Of a stretch of DNA of 64,000 nucleotides, positions 16,454 through 25,931 are shown piece after piece. The DNA comes from Giardia muris (taxonomy: Eukaryota; Fornicata; Diplomonadida; Hexamitidae). The stretch is taken from NCBI GenBank assembly GCA_006247105.1, contig CM016925.1, positions 2,666,001-2,730,000 on the forward strand, read 5' to 3'. The translations under genes and the position numbers were made by a program. The notes below the pieces were generated by a model. The model was given only the letters and a program-made list of their open reading frames with translations. It made no database searches and had not been told where the DNA came from. Every line of letters starts with the position of its first letter. The first letter of the stretch is position 1.

Positions 16454-18841
16454 ATGCCGATTGATATTGCGATACGAGTCAAACCACAAGCCAATGATGA
16501 GACCCCAGGATGCACAGTAACGGCTGGGAACCGGTCTGTCATTCTTACGATCGGTCAGACTCAAACAACCTATAACATCCCCCTCCTGTTTGATGAGAAC
16601 TCTAGTAACATGGATCTTTCCACGGCACTCCTCCCGAAGATGATCGACCGGACGATTGATGGCTACGTGACCGCCGTCCTCGCCTTTGGGCAGACGAACT
16701 CGGGGAAAAGTTATACCATTCTTGGTGATGAAGGGGTGTATTCTAATCTAGAACAACCCGAACAGCAGATGACCCCTCTTCTCGGGCATTCTCCCGCTGG
16801 GAACTCCGATGGGCTTATCGTTCACGGACTTCGGCGCATCTACACTCGTGGCTATTCTGCTAGTCTCAGCTTTGTTGAGGTATATAATGAGAAAGTTTAC
16901 GACCTGCTCTCGGAGGATACACCTTATAGATCCCTACAGACGCAGAAGGAAGGTTCCGTCCATGGCCGTGTCTGTGGTCAACCAACGATGCCTGAAGCTA
17001 CAAAGATCCATCAATCAACAGGCGTTATGCCAGACTTGCGAAAGGTCTTCTGTCCCACCATCAAGACCGCTCTCGGACAACTCCGTAGAGCATGCAGACA
17101 GAGAGTAACGGCCCCAACGATCCGTAATGTGGTCTCTTCTCGTTCTCATCTGATTACTATCATCACGGTTGTTGATCAAGTTAGTGCAGATGGAAAGACG
17201 AGAGGTGGTCATGAACTCGGTAAGGCATACTTCTGTGATCTTGCAGGTTCGGAACGGTTTGCCTCTAGCGAAAGCCCTGACATCACAGCACATCATAGGA
17301 GTCAACGGAAGCTTGAAGGGATCCAGATCAACAAGAGTTTACTCACTTTACGAAACGTCCTTGAGGAGTTATCAACACGGGCCAAACATGTCTCCTATCG
17401 CGACTCCACCCTCACTAAGATTCTTCGCGCTCCTTTTGAACAGGGTTTTATTACCTTTATCGCCACTATCAATAGAGCAAACGTCTCAGAGACACGGCGA
17501 ACCCTCGATTATGCCTGTATCACTCGAAGGATAGTCACCAAGCGTCCGAAGAAAATCATTGGGTCTGTTACCCCTTGTGCTGGAAATGACCTCTGTTCAT
17601 GTTGTATGGAATTGGTTGTGCGGGGATTACTCGATCCTGATGTCACCCGTGGGGAGTTTTGCCGCTATTGTGGTAACAATCTGTGCGACGGAGAGCTTAG
17701 TGAGCAAGAAGTTGTTTCAGAAGCGTCTGACCAATCAATGGTCGGGTTAAATATAGACAAAACCCTCGTTCGGATATATGAAAGCAATCAGCCAGTTATC
17801 TCCTTCGATAAGCCGAAGAGTCCTTCCTCAGGGCCTAAGGCCTCCACCCCAGTCGTACAACAAGTACAGGATCTATGCCTTCACATGAGTAATATTAGTG
17901 GAGTATCATCGCGACCGCCCGGGAGCGCCACTCGTAAGTCCGCAGTTGAGAGGAAGAAGTCGATAAGCCGATTGCAAAGGCCACATACGGGAGAGGCTAG
18001 GTGGCGACTCCCACGTGCTATTGATCGGCAAACCCTCTACTCCATTAATATAGGAGATGAGGTCATCTCCATCGATACCCCCAATACAAATTCATTTGAG
18101 GCACTAACTGAAAGCTTCTCAAGCGACGTTGAGGAGCTAAGTAGATTGCCTCTCACACCATCACAAGTCGATTCCTTTATGAGACTCCCTCCGACCACGT
18201 CTTTTGCCGCGATCATGCAGCCAGAGATCTGGCGATATAACGTCAATTATCTTGTCGCCCTGACGTGTAATGAGATCATGAGCACAAAACTCTTTGATAA
18301 GGGGGTGATGATTCTTTCTACAGCACAACATAACCTTCTCTATAATACTCTCGTGCAAGAACTGTCATCTATTCTCCCTAAACGATCGGATTCAACGCCA
18401 ACGCAGGACTTCAGCTCCCTTTTAACAGCCCTTCGCGCCTCATGTACTCTCTCGCAGTTCAAAGTCGAACAGCTAAAGATTGATCTCTTCTCGCAAACAT
18501 ATCGCCATGTCGATTCTTACTTTGATAAGTTCTTTACGATCCTTCGGAAGTCTGAAGGGTCGGCGCTCGAAGGAGACGTCCTCTCTTTGGCGATTGATAG
18601 TCTTGTCGGAAACATGCTTCGAATCATTTCTTCTTTCGCCCATGAGGGCTTATTGTCAATGAGACGGGATCAAGACCAAATGCCTCGGAGGAGTAGTCAT
18701 ACGTCAACGGCCTATGCAAACGCGAGCGTGGCCCTAGAAAACAGCCGCGCAATGCTCGAGGAATTGAGGCAAAGCGGGTCCAAGTTCCAGAAGCTCGTCG
18801 GTAGCGCATTAGACCAGCTGGATAGTGCCGCGTTGATCTAG
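16454..18841 (+). CDS. kinesin-like motor protein with post-motor Cys cluster
   Basis: A protein of 795 residues with an N-terminal motor domain (about 1-365). Visible are the P-loop GQTNSGKSYT (residues 79-88, Lys85), YNEKVYDLL, switch I NVVSSRSHLI, switch II DLAGSERF, and the microtubule-binding stretch INKSLLTLRNVLEEL with YRDSTLTKIL. These make it an ATP-driven microtubule motor. Right after the motor (about 380-412) is a cluster with a CSCC pair, then CRYC and a further Cys, resembling a zinc-binding knuckle, which is unusual at a neck-linker position. The C-terminal half lacks strong coiled coil and is Ser/Thr-rich with some helices. Subfamily could not be assigned. The last 33 bp overlap the 3' end of the convergent TERT gene. 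Confidence 0.92.
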   Translation: MPIDIAIRVKPQANDETPGCTVTAGNRSVILTIGQTQTTYNIPLLFDENSSNMDLSTALLPKMIDRTIDGYVTAVLAFGQTNSGKSYTILGDEGVYSNLEQPEQQMTPLLGHSPAGNSDGLIVHGLRRIYTRGYSASLSFVEVYNEKVYDLLSEDTPYRSLQTQKEGSVHGRVCGQPTMPEATKIHQSTGVMPDLRKVFCPTIKTALGQLRRACRQRVTAPTIRNVVSSRSHLITIITVVDQVSADGKTRGGHELGKAYFCDLAGSERFASSESPDITAHHRSQRKLEGIQINKSLLTLRNVLEELSTRAKHVSYRDSTLTKILRAPFEQGFITFIATINRANVSETRRTLDYACITRRIVTKRPKKIIGSVTPCAGNDLCSCCMELVVRGLLDPDVTRGEFCRYCGNNLCDGELSEQEVVSEASDQSMVGLNIDKTLVRIYESNQPVISFDKPKSPSSGPKASTPVVQQVQDLCLHMSNISGVSSRPPGSATRKSAVERKKSISRLQRPHTGEARWRLPRAIDRQTLYSINIGDEVISIDTPNTNSFEALTESFSSDVEELSRLPLTPSQVDSFMRLPPTTSFAAIMQPEIWRYNVNYLVALTCNEIMSTKLFDKGVMILSTAQHNLLYNTLVQELSSILPKRSDSTPTQDFSSLLTALRASCTLSQFKVEQLKIDLFSQTYRHVDSYFDKFFTILRKSEGSALEGDVLSLAIDSLVGNMLRIISSFAHEGLLSMRRDQDQMPRRSSHTSTAYANASVALENSRAMLEELRQSGSKFQKLVGSALDQLDSAALI

Positions 18842-21784
18842 AAGGGAGAGGTATTTCAATTTATCCCGCATCCCTACTAGTTTACGCCGAATATAATCAC
18901 TTCGCACCAAGTCAGTCCGTTGACTTAGGAGGCTAATGATGGTGTTTGTGAGGGCTAGCTTCATTGCATGCAATAGATGAGCATCATTCCTTGCAACCCC
19001 AATTAGCCTAGCACAGGTGTGTAGGATGAGCTCCTCCGCCGCATGGAAGTCGTGAAGGTCTCGTAGGTGCACATACAAGGTAAATAGGAGCTGTGTCACG
19101 TATTGAGTTACTACCGTTTGATCGATAAGATACTGGTTCAACGGTTGGGAGATGAAACGTCTGAATGCAGCGATCCTTCGATCCATCAGAACCCGGATCT
19201 TTTCAAGAAGAGCTTGTCTTTGACCCGTAAGAGTCTTTGGGATTGGAAGGCCGATCGTATTCACCTCATACCATCGGTTTGCGTCAGGAAACATGAATCC
19301 GTTGAGAAGGATAAGTCCACACCAGGATGGGTGTGTTGAGGACGTTGTTGAACGCTTGAGCCTAGGCTCCCGTTCATCGCCTTCAAGGCATGTATATTCT
19401 AACAAGCCTTTAAGATCACCAGTCGTAGTGAGCTCATAACAAGCCGTCTTGAAACGTAGCCCAATTGCCTCGAGCTGTTGCAAACACTCCAAGTATGTGA
19501 ACAAATCTGCTCTTGATGCCGTTAGCATGAGCCAGTCATCGACAAACCGGCGTTGAATGGTAAACCGCTCGCTGTTCAACCGAAGTCGAAGACTCAGCTT
19601 CAACACTAACGAGGTATAACATTGAAAGAGAAGGGTGCTCACCACACTTCCTTGTGCAAGCCCAGTGGCTAGTCGATAGACCTTCCCACGATGAGTCACA
19701 AAAGGATACTTGAGATGTAAGGAGAGAGTACATAATACCTGTTCTCGGGTCAGTGTGATAAAGGAAATTGGAACTATGCATTGTACTCGAGACTCTGTGG
19801 ATTGCAATGAGTTCAAGTCAATAAGGTTAGACCAGAGGCTAAGCAGATCCTCTCCGATGTTATAACGACGTCGCAAAAAGCCATGGATGAAGGCGTCAAG
19901 CATCGTGATATCATTAAGAGTCGCCGGAAGTGCCATATATTGATATCTGGTTACTCGACCTGGGTCTCCTTGTTCACGATAGCAGACAACCTTATAGGAG
20001 CACTCCGTGATAATGTACTCGTGCAGAAAGCGAAGAAGAAGTGGGACATCAACACTCTCAAACGCTGTTTGTACATCTGAAACAACAGCATATAAAGAAG
20101 TATCAGTGCCATGTTCCGCCTCCATCCGCATGCTCCAGGCGCGCACCTCGGTGCTCGTCGTGGCCAAGGACATCGCTAAGCCGCCTCGAAGAAACCTCTT
20201 CTTGGGGTTAAAGATCTCGCTCGCAATGATTGGTGCCATGTAACTGAGAAACTTGTTAACGGTTTTCGGGCGTCCCTGAACGGCGAAGCTGAAGTTAGTG
20301 ATCGGGCGGAACCGTCCCGAGGCCTTACGAATGAAGTATATGCTACCAGGACTAGTCAAGGTCCAAAAGGCATATTGAATCCCATCTTCCATCAAGTCAT
20401 CCTTCATACGCTGTCTCTCAAGAGTTTCCAAGGGACATACGTATTCGAGGGTCGCTGGCATTACATCCTGGTCCGATACTTGTAATAACCTTTCTTGGCA
20501 CTTCAACCATGTTTCTCTAAGGAAAAAAGTACCATGTGGTGTATTAGTTGTACCCACTCGAGACGATGGCCTTTCATTAAGTGGAAGAAAGACAAGTCTA
20601 TTCCAGATGAAGGGGAGGACGTACATATCCATCAAGAACGTCAAGAAATACCCCAAAAGGTGTTGTCGAAGAAGACTTTCGCTTTTATCGAGTCTCGTGA
20701 TTGGGGAGATGAAGGTATGAATGGATAAGCCAGACATCAGACTAGTGAGTGGATAAGGTGCTCTGAACGGAAGTATCAAGGCACGATAGAGATTCCCATG
20801 AAAGAGACGAATATTCTTCATTCCTAAAAGGCGTGCTACTCCGAGCTTAAGGAGCATGTGTATGAGGACTTCGCAAAGGGTATGGATTGAGATCGGTTCC
20901 AACTCGTCTCCTCTAAGCTTTTGAACTCCAAGTATTTCTATTCTGGTACCAATCGCACTGTATCGTTTCTGAATCTTTCGTAATTGCCCTTGAAATCGTG
21001 TCACGACATGTCTCAGCCGTGCCACTTGATGAGCATTCAATGGATGAGTGTTTGAAACGTTGGTTTGGTTAATCAGTATAGTATCGATGGTCTCATTCTC
21101 AGTCCTTACAGCCATAATGACTGGGCTGAAAGCATACCGCGTCAGGGCCATTCCAGACGGTAGCTCTCCAATGGTATACTTCTCCGTATCCTCCGTAATA
21201 GTCAGAAGCTGTGAAGGTAAAATTGATAGCCGTTTGATAGCAATTATGGATCCTAAGGTCTCCGCTAGCCTTTTTGACTTCCTAACGTACGCCTGGCAAC
21301 ATGTTGGCCGTATTAACGTCTGCATAGCACAAGCCTGACACTTAGTAATGATTTGACTCAAATTAAGAGTGGTTTGTATGTTTGAAGTCCGAGAGGTTGA
21401 CTGTCGACTCTGAGATGATAATGTTAGGTGTACTGACAGACTCACACGCCCCATAGTAAGCCGTGTTGTTCTCAGTATTAGATCATGCTTGAAAAGCTCA
21501 CGTAGTAAGACTAAACCATACTTCTGATATACCTCTTCAAAGCCTTGCTCACGAAGAAGTAGACAAGCATACTCGTAGGTCACCCACTTGAGTACTCCTC
21601 CTCGCGCCCCATTCATGAGCTGAGGAACCTCCGCTTGGAATTGTGAGGTATGAGAAGGTGATCGTTGTTGCGCATTCAGTACGGTCTTGATACCCACAAT
21701 GGCTCTCTCCAGTGCAGCCTGATCCTGGGCCCTTAGAAAGACGCTGGGCTTCAACATGGGGAGAATTTGGTAGAGCTGCTGCAT
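18809..21784 (-). CDS. TERT: telomerase reverse transcriptase
   Basis: A protein of 991 residues with the telomerase RT motif order. Motif 1 is YVLPFIWNRLVFLPL then TFFLRETWLKCQ, with an inserted loop between the halves. Motif 2 is GRFRPITNFSF. Motif A is VVSDVQTAFESV with catalytic Asp570. Motif B' is GLAQGSVVSTLLFQCY. Motif C is RFVDDW with Asp749/Asp750. Motif E is WCGLILL. All three catalytic Asp residues are intact. The N-terminal 430 residues contain a basic RNA-binding-like region with several Cys (CQAC, CCQAY), but no clear T motif could be read. The enzyme extends chromosome ends from an RNA template. The gene starts 8 bp from the divergent TPR gene, and its stop lies inside the 3' end of the kinesin gene. 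Confidence 0.93.
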   Translation of the reverse strand: MQQLYQILPMLKPSVFLRAQDQAALERAIVGIKTVLNAQQRSPSHTSQFQAEVPQLMNGARGGVLKWVTYEYACLLLREQGFEEVYQKYGLVLLRELFKHDLILRTTRLTMGRVSLSVHLTLSSQSRQSTSRTSNIQTTLNLSQIITKCQACAMQTLIRPTCCQAYVRKSKRLAETLGSIIAIKRLSILPSQLLTITEDTEKYTIGELPSGMALTRYAFSPVIMAVRTENETIDTILINQTNVSNTHPLNAHQVARLRHVVTRFQGQLRKIQKRYSAIGTRIEILGVQKLRGDELEPISIHTLCEVLIHMLLKLGVARLLGMKNIRLFHGNLYRALILPFRAPYPLTSLMSGLSIHTFISPITRLDKSESLLRQHLLGYFLTFLMDMYVLPFIWNRLVFLPLNERPSSRVGTTNTPHGTFFLRETWLKCQERLLQVSDQDVMPATLEYVCPLETLERQRMKDDLMEDGIQYAFWTLTSPGSIYFIRKASGRFRPITNFSFAVQGRPKTVNKFLSYMAPIIASEIFNPKKRFLRGGLAMSLATTSTEVRAWSMRMEAEHGTDTSLYAVVSDVQTAFESVDVPLLLRFLHEYIITECSYKVVCYREQGDPGRVTRYQYMALPATLNDITMLDAFIHGFLRRRYNIGEDLLSLWSNLIDLNSLQSTESRVQCIVPISFITLTREQVLCTLSLHLKYPFVTHRGKVYRLATGLAQGSVVSTLLFQCYTSLVLKLSLRLRLNSERFTIQRRFVDDWLMLTASRADLFTYLECLQQLEAIGLRFKTACYELTTTGDLKGLLEYTCLEGDEREPRLKRSTTSSTHPSWCGLILLNGFMFPDANRWYEVNTIGLPIPKTLTGQRQALLEKIRVLMDRRIAAFRRFISQPLNQYLIDQTVVTQYVTQLLFTLYVHLRDLHDFHAAEELILHTCARLIGVARNDAHLLHAMKLALTNTIISLLSQRTDLVRSDYIRRKLVGMRDKLKYLSLLDQRGTIQLV

Positions 21785-21792
21785 AAATTTGC
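21785..21792. promoter_or_regulatory. 8-bp divergent start region, TERT/TPR protein
   Basis: Only aaatttgc separates the two ATG codons. AAATTT is palindromic, so it reads the same for both genes and fits the A/T-rich initiator type of Giardia. If both ATG codons are correct, each mRNA can have at most a few leader bases or must start within the other gene. Confidence 0.45.
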
Positions 21793-24357
21793 ATGAGCTC
21801 TCACCTCCCCGAGCTAACGGAGCGCTGCGTCGAGGATTACATCAATAACAAGCGGATGCGGGCGATCCGGACGCTGGGCCGTCGACTCCGAGACGTCGTA
21901 GCCAAGGAGAAGCCTGCCGGTCGCTCCTCCGAATTTGAGAACGCCTGCTGTACACTTATGAATTTCATCACGGCCTACTGCATTGAGCACCCATATACGA
22001 CACAAGACACGTCACAGGTCGAAGCCCTTGACAATGCCGAGTTTCTTAGTCGAAGCGCCTCGTTCTTCCGTAAGATGCAACTCTTTCTGCGATGTAACGC
22101 GCAATATCAGACATACCGTGGATCTCTATATGTGGCGATGGGTCAGCGGAAGCTTGCGCTTCAAGCCTTCAATGATGCATTACAATACGAGCAGCAAGTG
22201 ACGAGTCCTCAAGCGTATGCAATGTGCTATCTTTTCCCAACAAACAAGGGCGTAGTACTGACACGATATAATCAGGTCCATGCCGTCGCCTCGTTGTACA
22301 GCAATTTGGCCGCGGTTCAGGCTCAACTCAAGCATTATCACAACGCTATTGAAAACTGTCACCTTGCACTCAAACTGATCAACGAGCAAGTCGATCATCG
22401 AATCGGAGAACTCTCTCCGAAGGAGACGAATGATCGAGTTTATTCCCTGGCATGTGTCATCTCATACAATCTTGGCTGCCATTACGAGGGTCTTTTCCAG
22501 GATCGGAACGCCCTCAACGCTTTTAAGGCCAGTAGTCGTTATTCTTCGATATCGACTGACCCACAACTGACGGATCTCATGGAAGAGAAGATAGATGCCG
22601 CCATTGAACGGGTAACGTGTCGTCTCTACCCAGAAAGTAGCACCTCTAGTCGCCGAAAGAGTCGAGATCGAGTCTCAAGCGCTTCTGCGAATATTACTGA
22701 TCCACGATCTTCAAAGTTGAATACTCTGGCCCGTCGAGCAAAAGATCGCATTCAAAGTCAAGAAAGGATGCGAAAGACGCGGGAATTGAATCCAATGACA
22801 GGAAAAGGGACTGGGTTTTATAGAGAAGATGATTATCTTCCAATGCCTGTTTCTGCTCCATTGATTCATAACACTGGCCAGGCATATCATCCTGATGACC
22901 CGATCTTCCGGGTTCCAATGGATTTCTCTCCTGACTCACATGATTTCTTACCAAACTTATCTCCAACTCGGAAAGCTTCAACCGCTGACGTTTTTCTTGG
23001 TCCGTTACCAGCTAGTCCGGGCATCTCCGCGTTTCAACAAAGCGAAGCCATGGCAAGCCGGAGTGGTCATCGTTCATATTCCCCCGGAGGACCAGGCTCC
23101 GCAGCGGTTGAACCATTACTTGCACACCCAGAATATCGGACTGGACAACATTCAGCAAGCCCGATGAAGCAACTAGCCCGTCGTTATGAGCCCGGCCGAA
23201 TGGGACAAATGGCACCGAAGACCTCTCCCGATCGTGTCTTCCAGGAACCGGTTGATACTCATCTCGATTATCCATCTGAAGAGCCGTCAGATGAACTACG
23301 CGTAGTTGATCTTTTATGTAATGGCAAAGGAAAGAATTTGAGTCGAAAGGTACCGTCAAGAAGTGGTGCGACCTCTATAGCTAAGCATGGGTCTCGTTCC
23401 TCACCTCAACGTGTCCATAAGACGGTGGAAAATGTATCTCGTCATTCTACACAGATTACCTCTCCACACGCCATGCCCACGTTGGTTGCACGCAAATGTA
23501 GCGAAGCACCCTCACCCGTTTACTCTCCCGCCGCTAAAAGTGTTGTACACATTAGTGAGCCGTCCAATCATCCTACTCACCCTGTTGGTAGCATAGAAGA
23601 CGATAGTATGACCGGCAGGGACCAAGGAACATGTTATATGGCTCCATCCGTCCCTCTTACTCATACGGAGACCTCCAAACAGGGACCCGACCTTACCAGT
23701 ACGAATATAGCAAGAATCAATGATGTACCTTTGCACCTTCTCTCCGAACAGGACCAAGCCGCCGCATTACGAACGAAGATTGATAGCCTTCGAAACCAGT
23801 CCGTTGATGAGGTAGTTGAAGCCCTCTCGCAAGACCTGAACCTTCGTTTTCTTCTTACGGATCTTCTTACAGCAACTCAAGCCTTTGCTCGGAGTCGTGG
23901 CACAGGAAGTGTTCCGGGTCAACAATCCGAGACGACTCCTCGTGCAGTTTGGACGAACTTCCTTCTGGAGAAGATGGTTGAGGCACAAACGGAACAGCAT
24001 TCACAGAACAATAGTGATGGTTCCGTTATTAATCGTGGGCCTCCACAGTTCCTTCCAACAGCGGAAGCACATCCCCCCGAACGGGATCTAAGCCAGCCCA
24101 TCTATCAGAGGCCACGTGCCAATCGTCCAATCATCAAGCAAGATCGAACTCGCGGTCGGTTTGATATCTTCACAGACCCACTCCGGTCGATCATCGAGCT
24201 GACGAACATGTCTGGAACCGAGACCTTGGAGTCGACGAACCTTCAAAGCACGCAAATGTCGAGTTTGTTTGGCTCACGGATGATGCGGGACACGATGCGC
24301 CGTGGGGGCCTCGGGGTGGATGTTGGGGATGACGGGCTAATCAACCTAATGCTCTGA
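21793..24357 (+). CDS. TPR-like protein with long disordered C-terminal region
   Basis: A protein of 854 residues. The N-terminal 275 residues are helical, with tetratricopeptide-type pairs: FRKMQLFLRCNAQYQTYRGSLYVAMGQRKLALQAFNDAL, then ASLYSNLAAVQAQLKHYHNAIENCHLALKLI, then SYNLGCHYEGLFQDRNALNAFKASSRY. These mediate protein-protein contacts. From about 285 to 770 it is Ser/Pro/Arg-rich and probably disordered, with a short helix (about 645-690) containing DQAAALRTKIDSL. TPR proteins of this layout occur in flagellar and transport complexes, but no specific family is recognised. The first ATG is used. It sits 8 bp from the TERT ATG on the other strand. Its end is 63 bp before the capping enzyme start. 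Confidence 0.7.
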   Translation: MSSHLPELTERCVEDYINNKRMRAIRTLGRRLRDVVAKEKPAGRSSEFENACCTLMNFITAYCIEHPYTTQDTSQVEALDNAEFLSRSASFFRKMQLFLRCNAQYQTYRGSLYVAMGQRKLALQAFNDALQYEQQVTSPQAYAMCYLFPTNKGVVLTRYNQVHAVASLYSNLAAVQAQLKHYHNAIENCHLALKLINEQVDHRIGELSPKETNDRVYSLACVISYNLGCHYEGLFQDRNALNAFKASSRYSSISTDPQLTDLMEEKIDAAIERVTCRLYPESSTSSRRKSRDRVSSASANITDPRSSKLNTLARRAKDRIQSQERMRKTRELNPMTGKGTGFYREDDYLPMPVSAPLIHNTGQAYHPDDPIFRVPMDFSPDSHDFLPNLSPTRKASTADVFLGPLPASPGISAFQQSEAMASRSGHRSYSPGGPGSAAVEPLLAHPEYRTGQHSASPMKQLARRYEPGRMGQMAPKTSPDRVFQEPVDTHLDYPSEEPSDELRVVDLLCNGKGKNLSRKVPSRSGATSIAKHGSRSSPQRVHKTVENVSRHSTQITSPHAMPTLVARKCSEAPSPVYSPAAKSVVHISEPSNHPTHPVGSIEDDSMTGRDQGTCYMAPSVPLTHTETSKQGPDLTSTNIARINDVPLHLLSEQDQAAALRTKIDSLRNQSVDEVVEALSQDLNLRFLLTDLLTATQAFARSRGTGSVPGQQSETTPRAVWTNFLLEKMVEAQTEQHSQNNSDGSVINRGPPQFLPTAEAHPPERDLSQPIYQRPRANRPIIKQDRTRGRFDIFTDPLRSIIELTNMSGTETLESTNLQSTQMSSLFGSRMMRDTMRRGGLGVDVGDDGLINLML

Positions 24358-24420
24358 CATTAGGTGTCATGAGTGAATGGGTGAATGGGGAAAAGAAGGG
24401 GAAAAGAAAAGAGATAGCGA

Positions 24421-25902
24421 ATGGATAAGCTCACGCAAAGCTTTGTCAAACAACTGGAACTCTACTCGCAGGACGATGCCTCATTATTTCAGCAGGTTAT
24501 CACACAGGTCCTTGGAATGGATCCCGGGGTTCAAATGTTTCCAGGAGCCCAACCTGTATCGCTTGAGCCGCATAAGGGATTGTCAGACATCGTACATACT
24601 GATTACTTGGCATGTGAGAAGACGGATGGTACGCGCTTTCTCCTCTATCTACCACCCTGTAACAAGAATTGGTTATATACTCCGGAATCCATTACCATTG
24701 AACGCGATTACTTTTACATTGATCGTGCATATTCCTTTCGTCGAGCAAAGGGGAACCTTCTTCTTAAAGGGGTCTGTCAGGCTTTAGGAATCACAGAGGC
24801 TGAGGTAGAAGCGGCAATAACCACCGATAGACAAGCCACCCTTGCCAAACGCGTCAACTCCTTCACCCTGCTGTTTGATGGAGAGGTCGTTCAAGATACT
24901 ATTGCGGGTAAGGATGTGTTAGCTTTCTACGTCTTCGACTCACTCATCTTCATCAACAGTACGTTCGCCTTGGACCTTCGAAAACGCTTAGAAATCGCTA
25001 ACCGTCTTCCGGAACTATTGATACATTTGAGCCCAGAAGCTATCGAATTCAAAACCAAGGTCTTCTACGAGAAGTCGCAGATTCGAGAGCTATTCAGACT
25101 CATCGAGGCTAAAGAACTCCCACATAAGTCTGATGGGGTCATCTTTACGTCTGTTGACGAGCCATATACCCCCGGGACCTGTCATAGTATACAGAAGTGG
25201 AAACCACTAGAGCAGAACACTGTGGATTTATGCGTCAAATGCAGTCAGGAAAGGAATACTAAGCTTCTTACTGAAGCCGAATACGCATGTCTCTTGAAGG
25301 ACATTTCTAGACGTCGAGCTGAAGCTACCGATGGGTCTCTAATGGAGGCAGTACAATCAGCAATTAGTCCTGAGGCTGAGAAGATCGTCTCGGAGTTGGT
25401 GAAGAGACCAGCGGCGACAAAGAATGAGGCGCAACTCTTCCTTTCACAAGACCGTTTGCTTGAACCCTACCCTGTTGACGTCATGTTCTTGGATGATAAG
25501 AAGTATGCAGGATTGAGCAAGCGTGAACAAGACCTCTATTCGAGAGAACGCGCCTTGATCCTTGAAGTCCGCTGGGATAAAACAAAGGAGACGATCACAT
25601 ACGATGATGTCTCCTCCCTTATCTTCCAATATTACCCCCAACTTCAGCGCACTTGTCGAAGTATCAACATCCAACGAAAACGACAAGGAGGCTGGGCTAG
25701 TGTCAAACCACGTGAGGATAAGGAAAGGCCTAACCACAGATTCGTCTTTGAAAGCGTTTGTCGATCATATGATGAGCACATCGATGAAGAAACCCTATGT
25801 GGGATCCTTCTCGGTGAAATACGCCTCCCTAATGGGGGCTCTCCTTCCCAACTAAGCCCCTACCTCCTACGCCCCATCCGTACCCCTGGCTACGAGTATT
25901 GA
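24421..25902 (+). CDS. mRNA capping enzyme, guanylyltransferase
   Basis: A protein of 493 residues with the nucleotidyltransferase motifs of GTP:RNA guanylyltransferases. Motif I is EKTDGTR with Lys67 as the GMP-accepting residue. Motif IIIa is LLFDGEVV, motif IV is KSDGVIF, motif V is IQKWKP, and a late WASVKPREDKERPNHR resembles motif VI in the OB domain. It transfers GMP to the 5' diphosphate end of mRNA in the nucleus. There is no N-terminal phosphatase domain, so the triphosphatase must be encoded separately, as in fungi and many protists. An insertion of about 80 residues (Glu/Ala-rich) follows motif V. The ATG follows an A/G-rich tract (gaaaagaaaagagatagcga). Confidence 0.92.
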   Translation: MDKLTQSFVKQLELYSQDDASLFQQVITQVLGMDPGVQMFPGAQPVSLEPHKGLSDIVHTDYLACEKTDGTRFLLYLPPCNKNWLYTPESITIERDYFYIDRAYSFRRAKGNLLLKGVCQALGITEAEVEAAITTDRQATLAKRVNSFTLLFDGEVVQDTIAGKDVLAFYVFDSLIFINSTFALDLRKRLEIANRLPELLIHLSPEAIEFKTKVFYEKSQIRELFRLIEAKELPHKSDGVIFTSVDEPYTPGTCHSIQKWKPLEQNTVDLCVKCSQERNTKLLTEAEYACLLKDISRRRAEATDGSLMEAVQSAISPEAEKIVSELVKRPAATKNEAQLFLSQDRLLEPYPVDVMFLDDKKYAGLSKREQDLYSRERALILEVRWDKTKETITYDDVSSLIFQYYPQLQRTCRSINIQRKRQGGWASVKPREDKERPNHRFVFESVCRSYDEHIDEETLCGILLGEIRLPNGGSPSQLSPYLLRPIRTPGYEY

Positions 25903-25931
25903 CAGGGATGCTGAGTGAAAAATTAAAACCG

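Noticed and set aside
16431..16454. Extension of RPC1 to a TTG at 16454
   Set aside because: Only a TTG opens it and it would overlap the kinesin ATG. The first ATG (16430) gives a sensible N-terminus.
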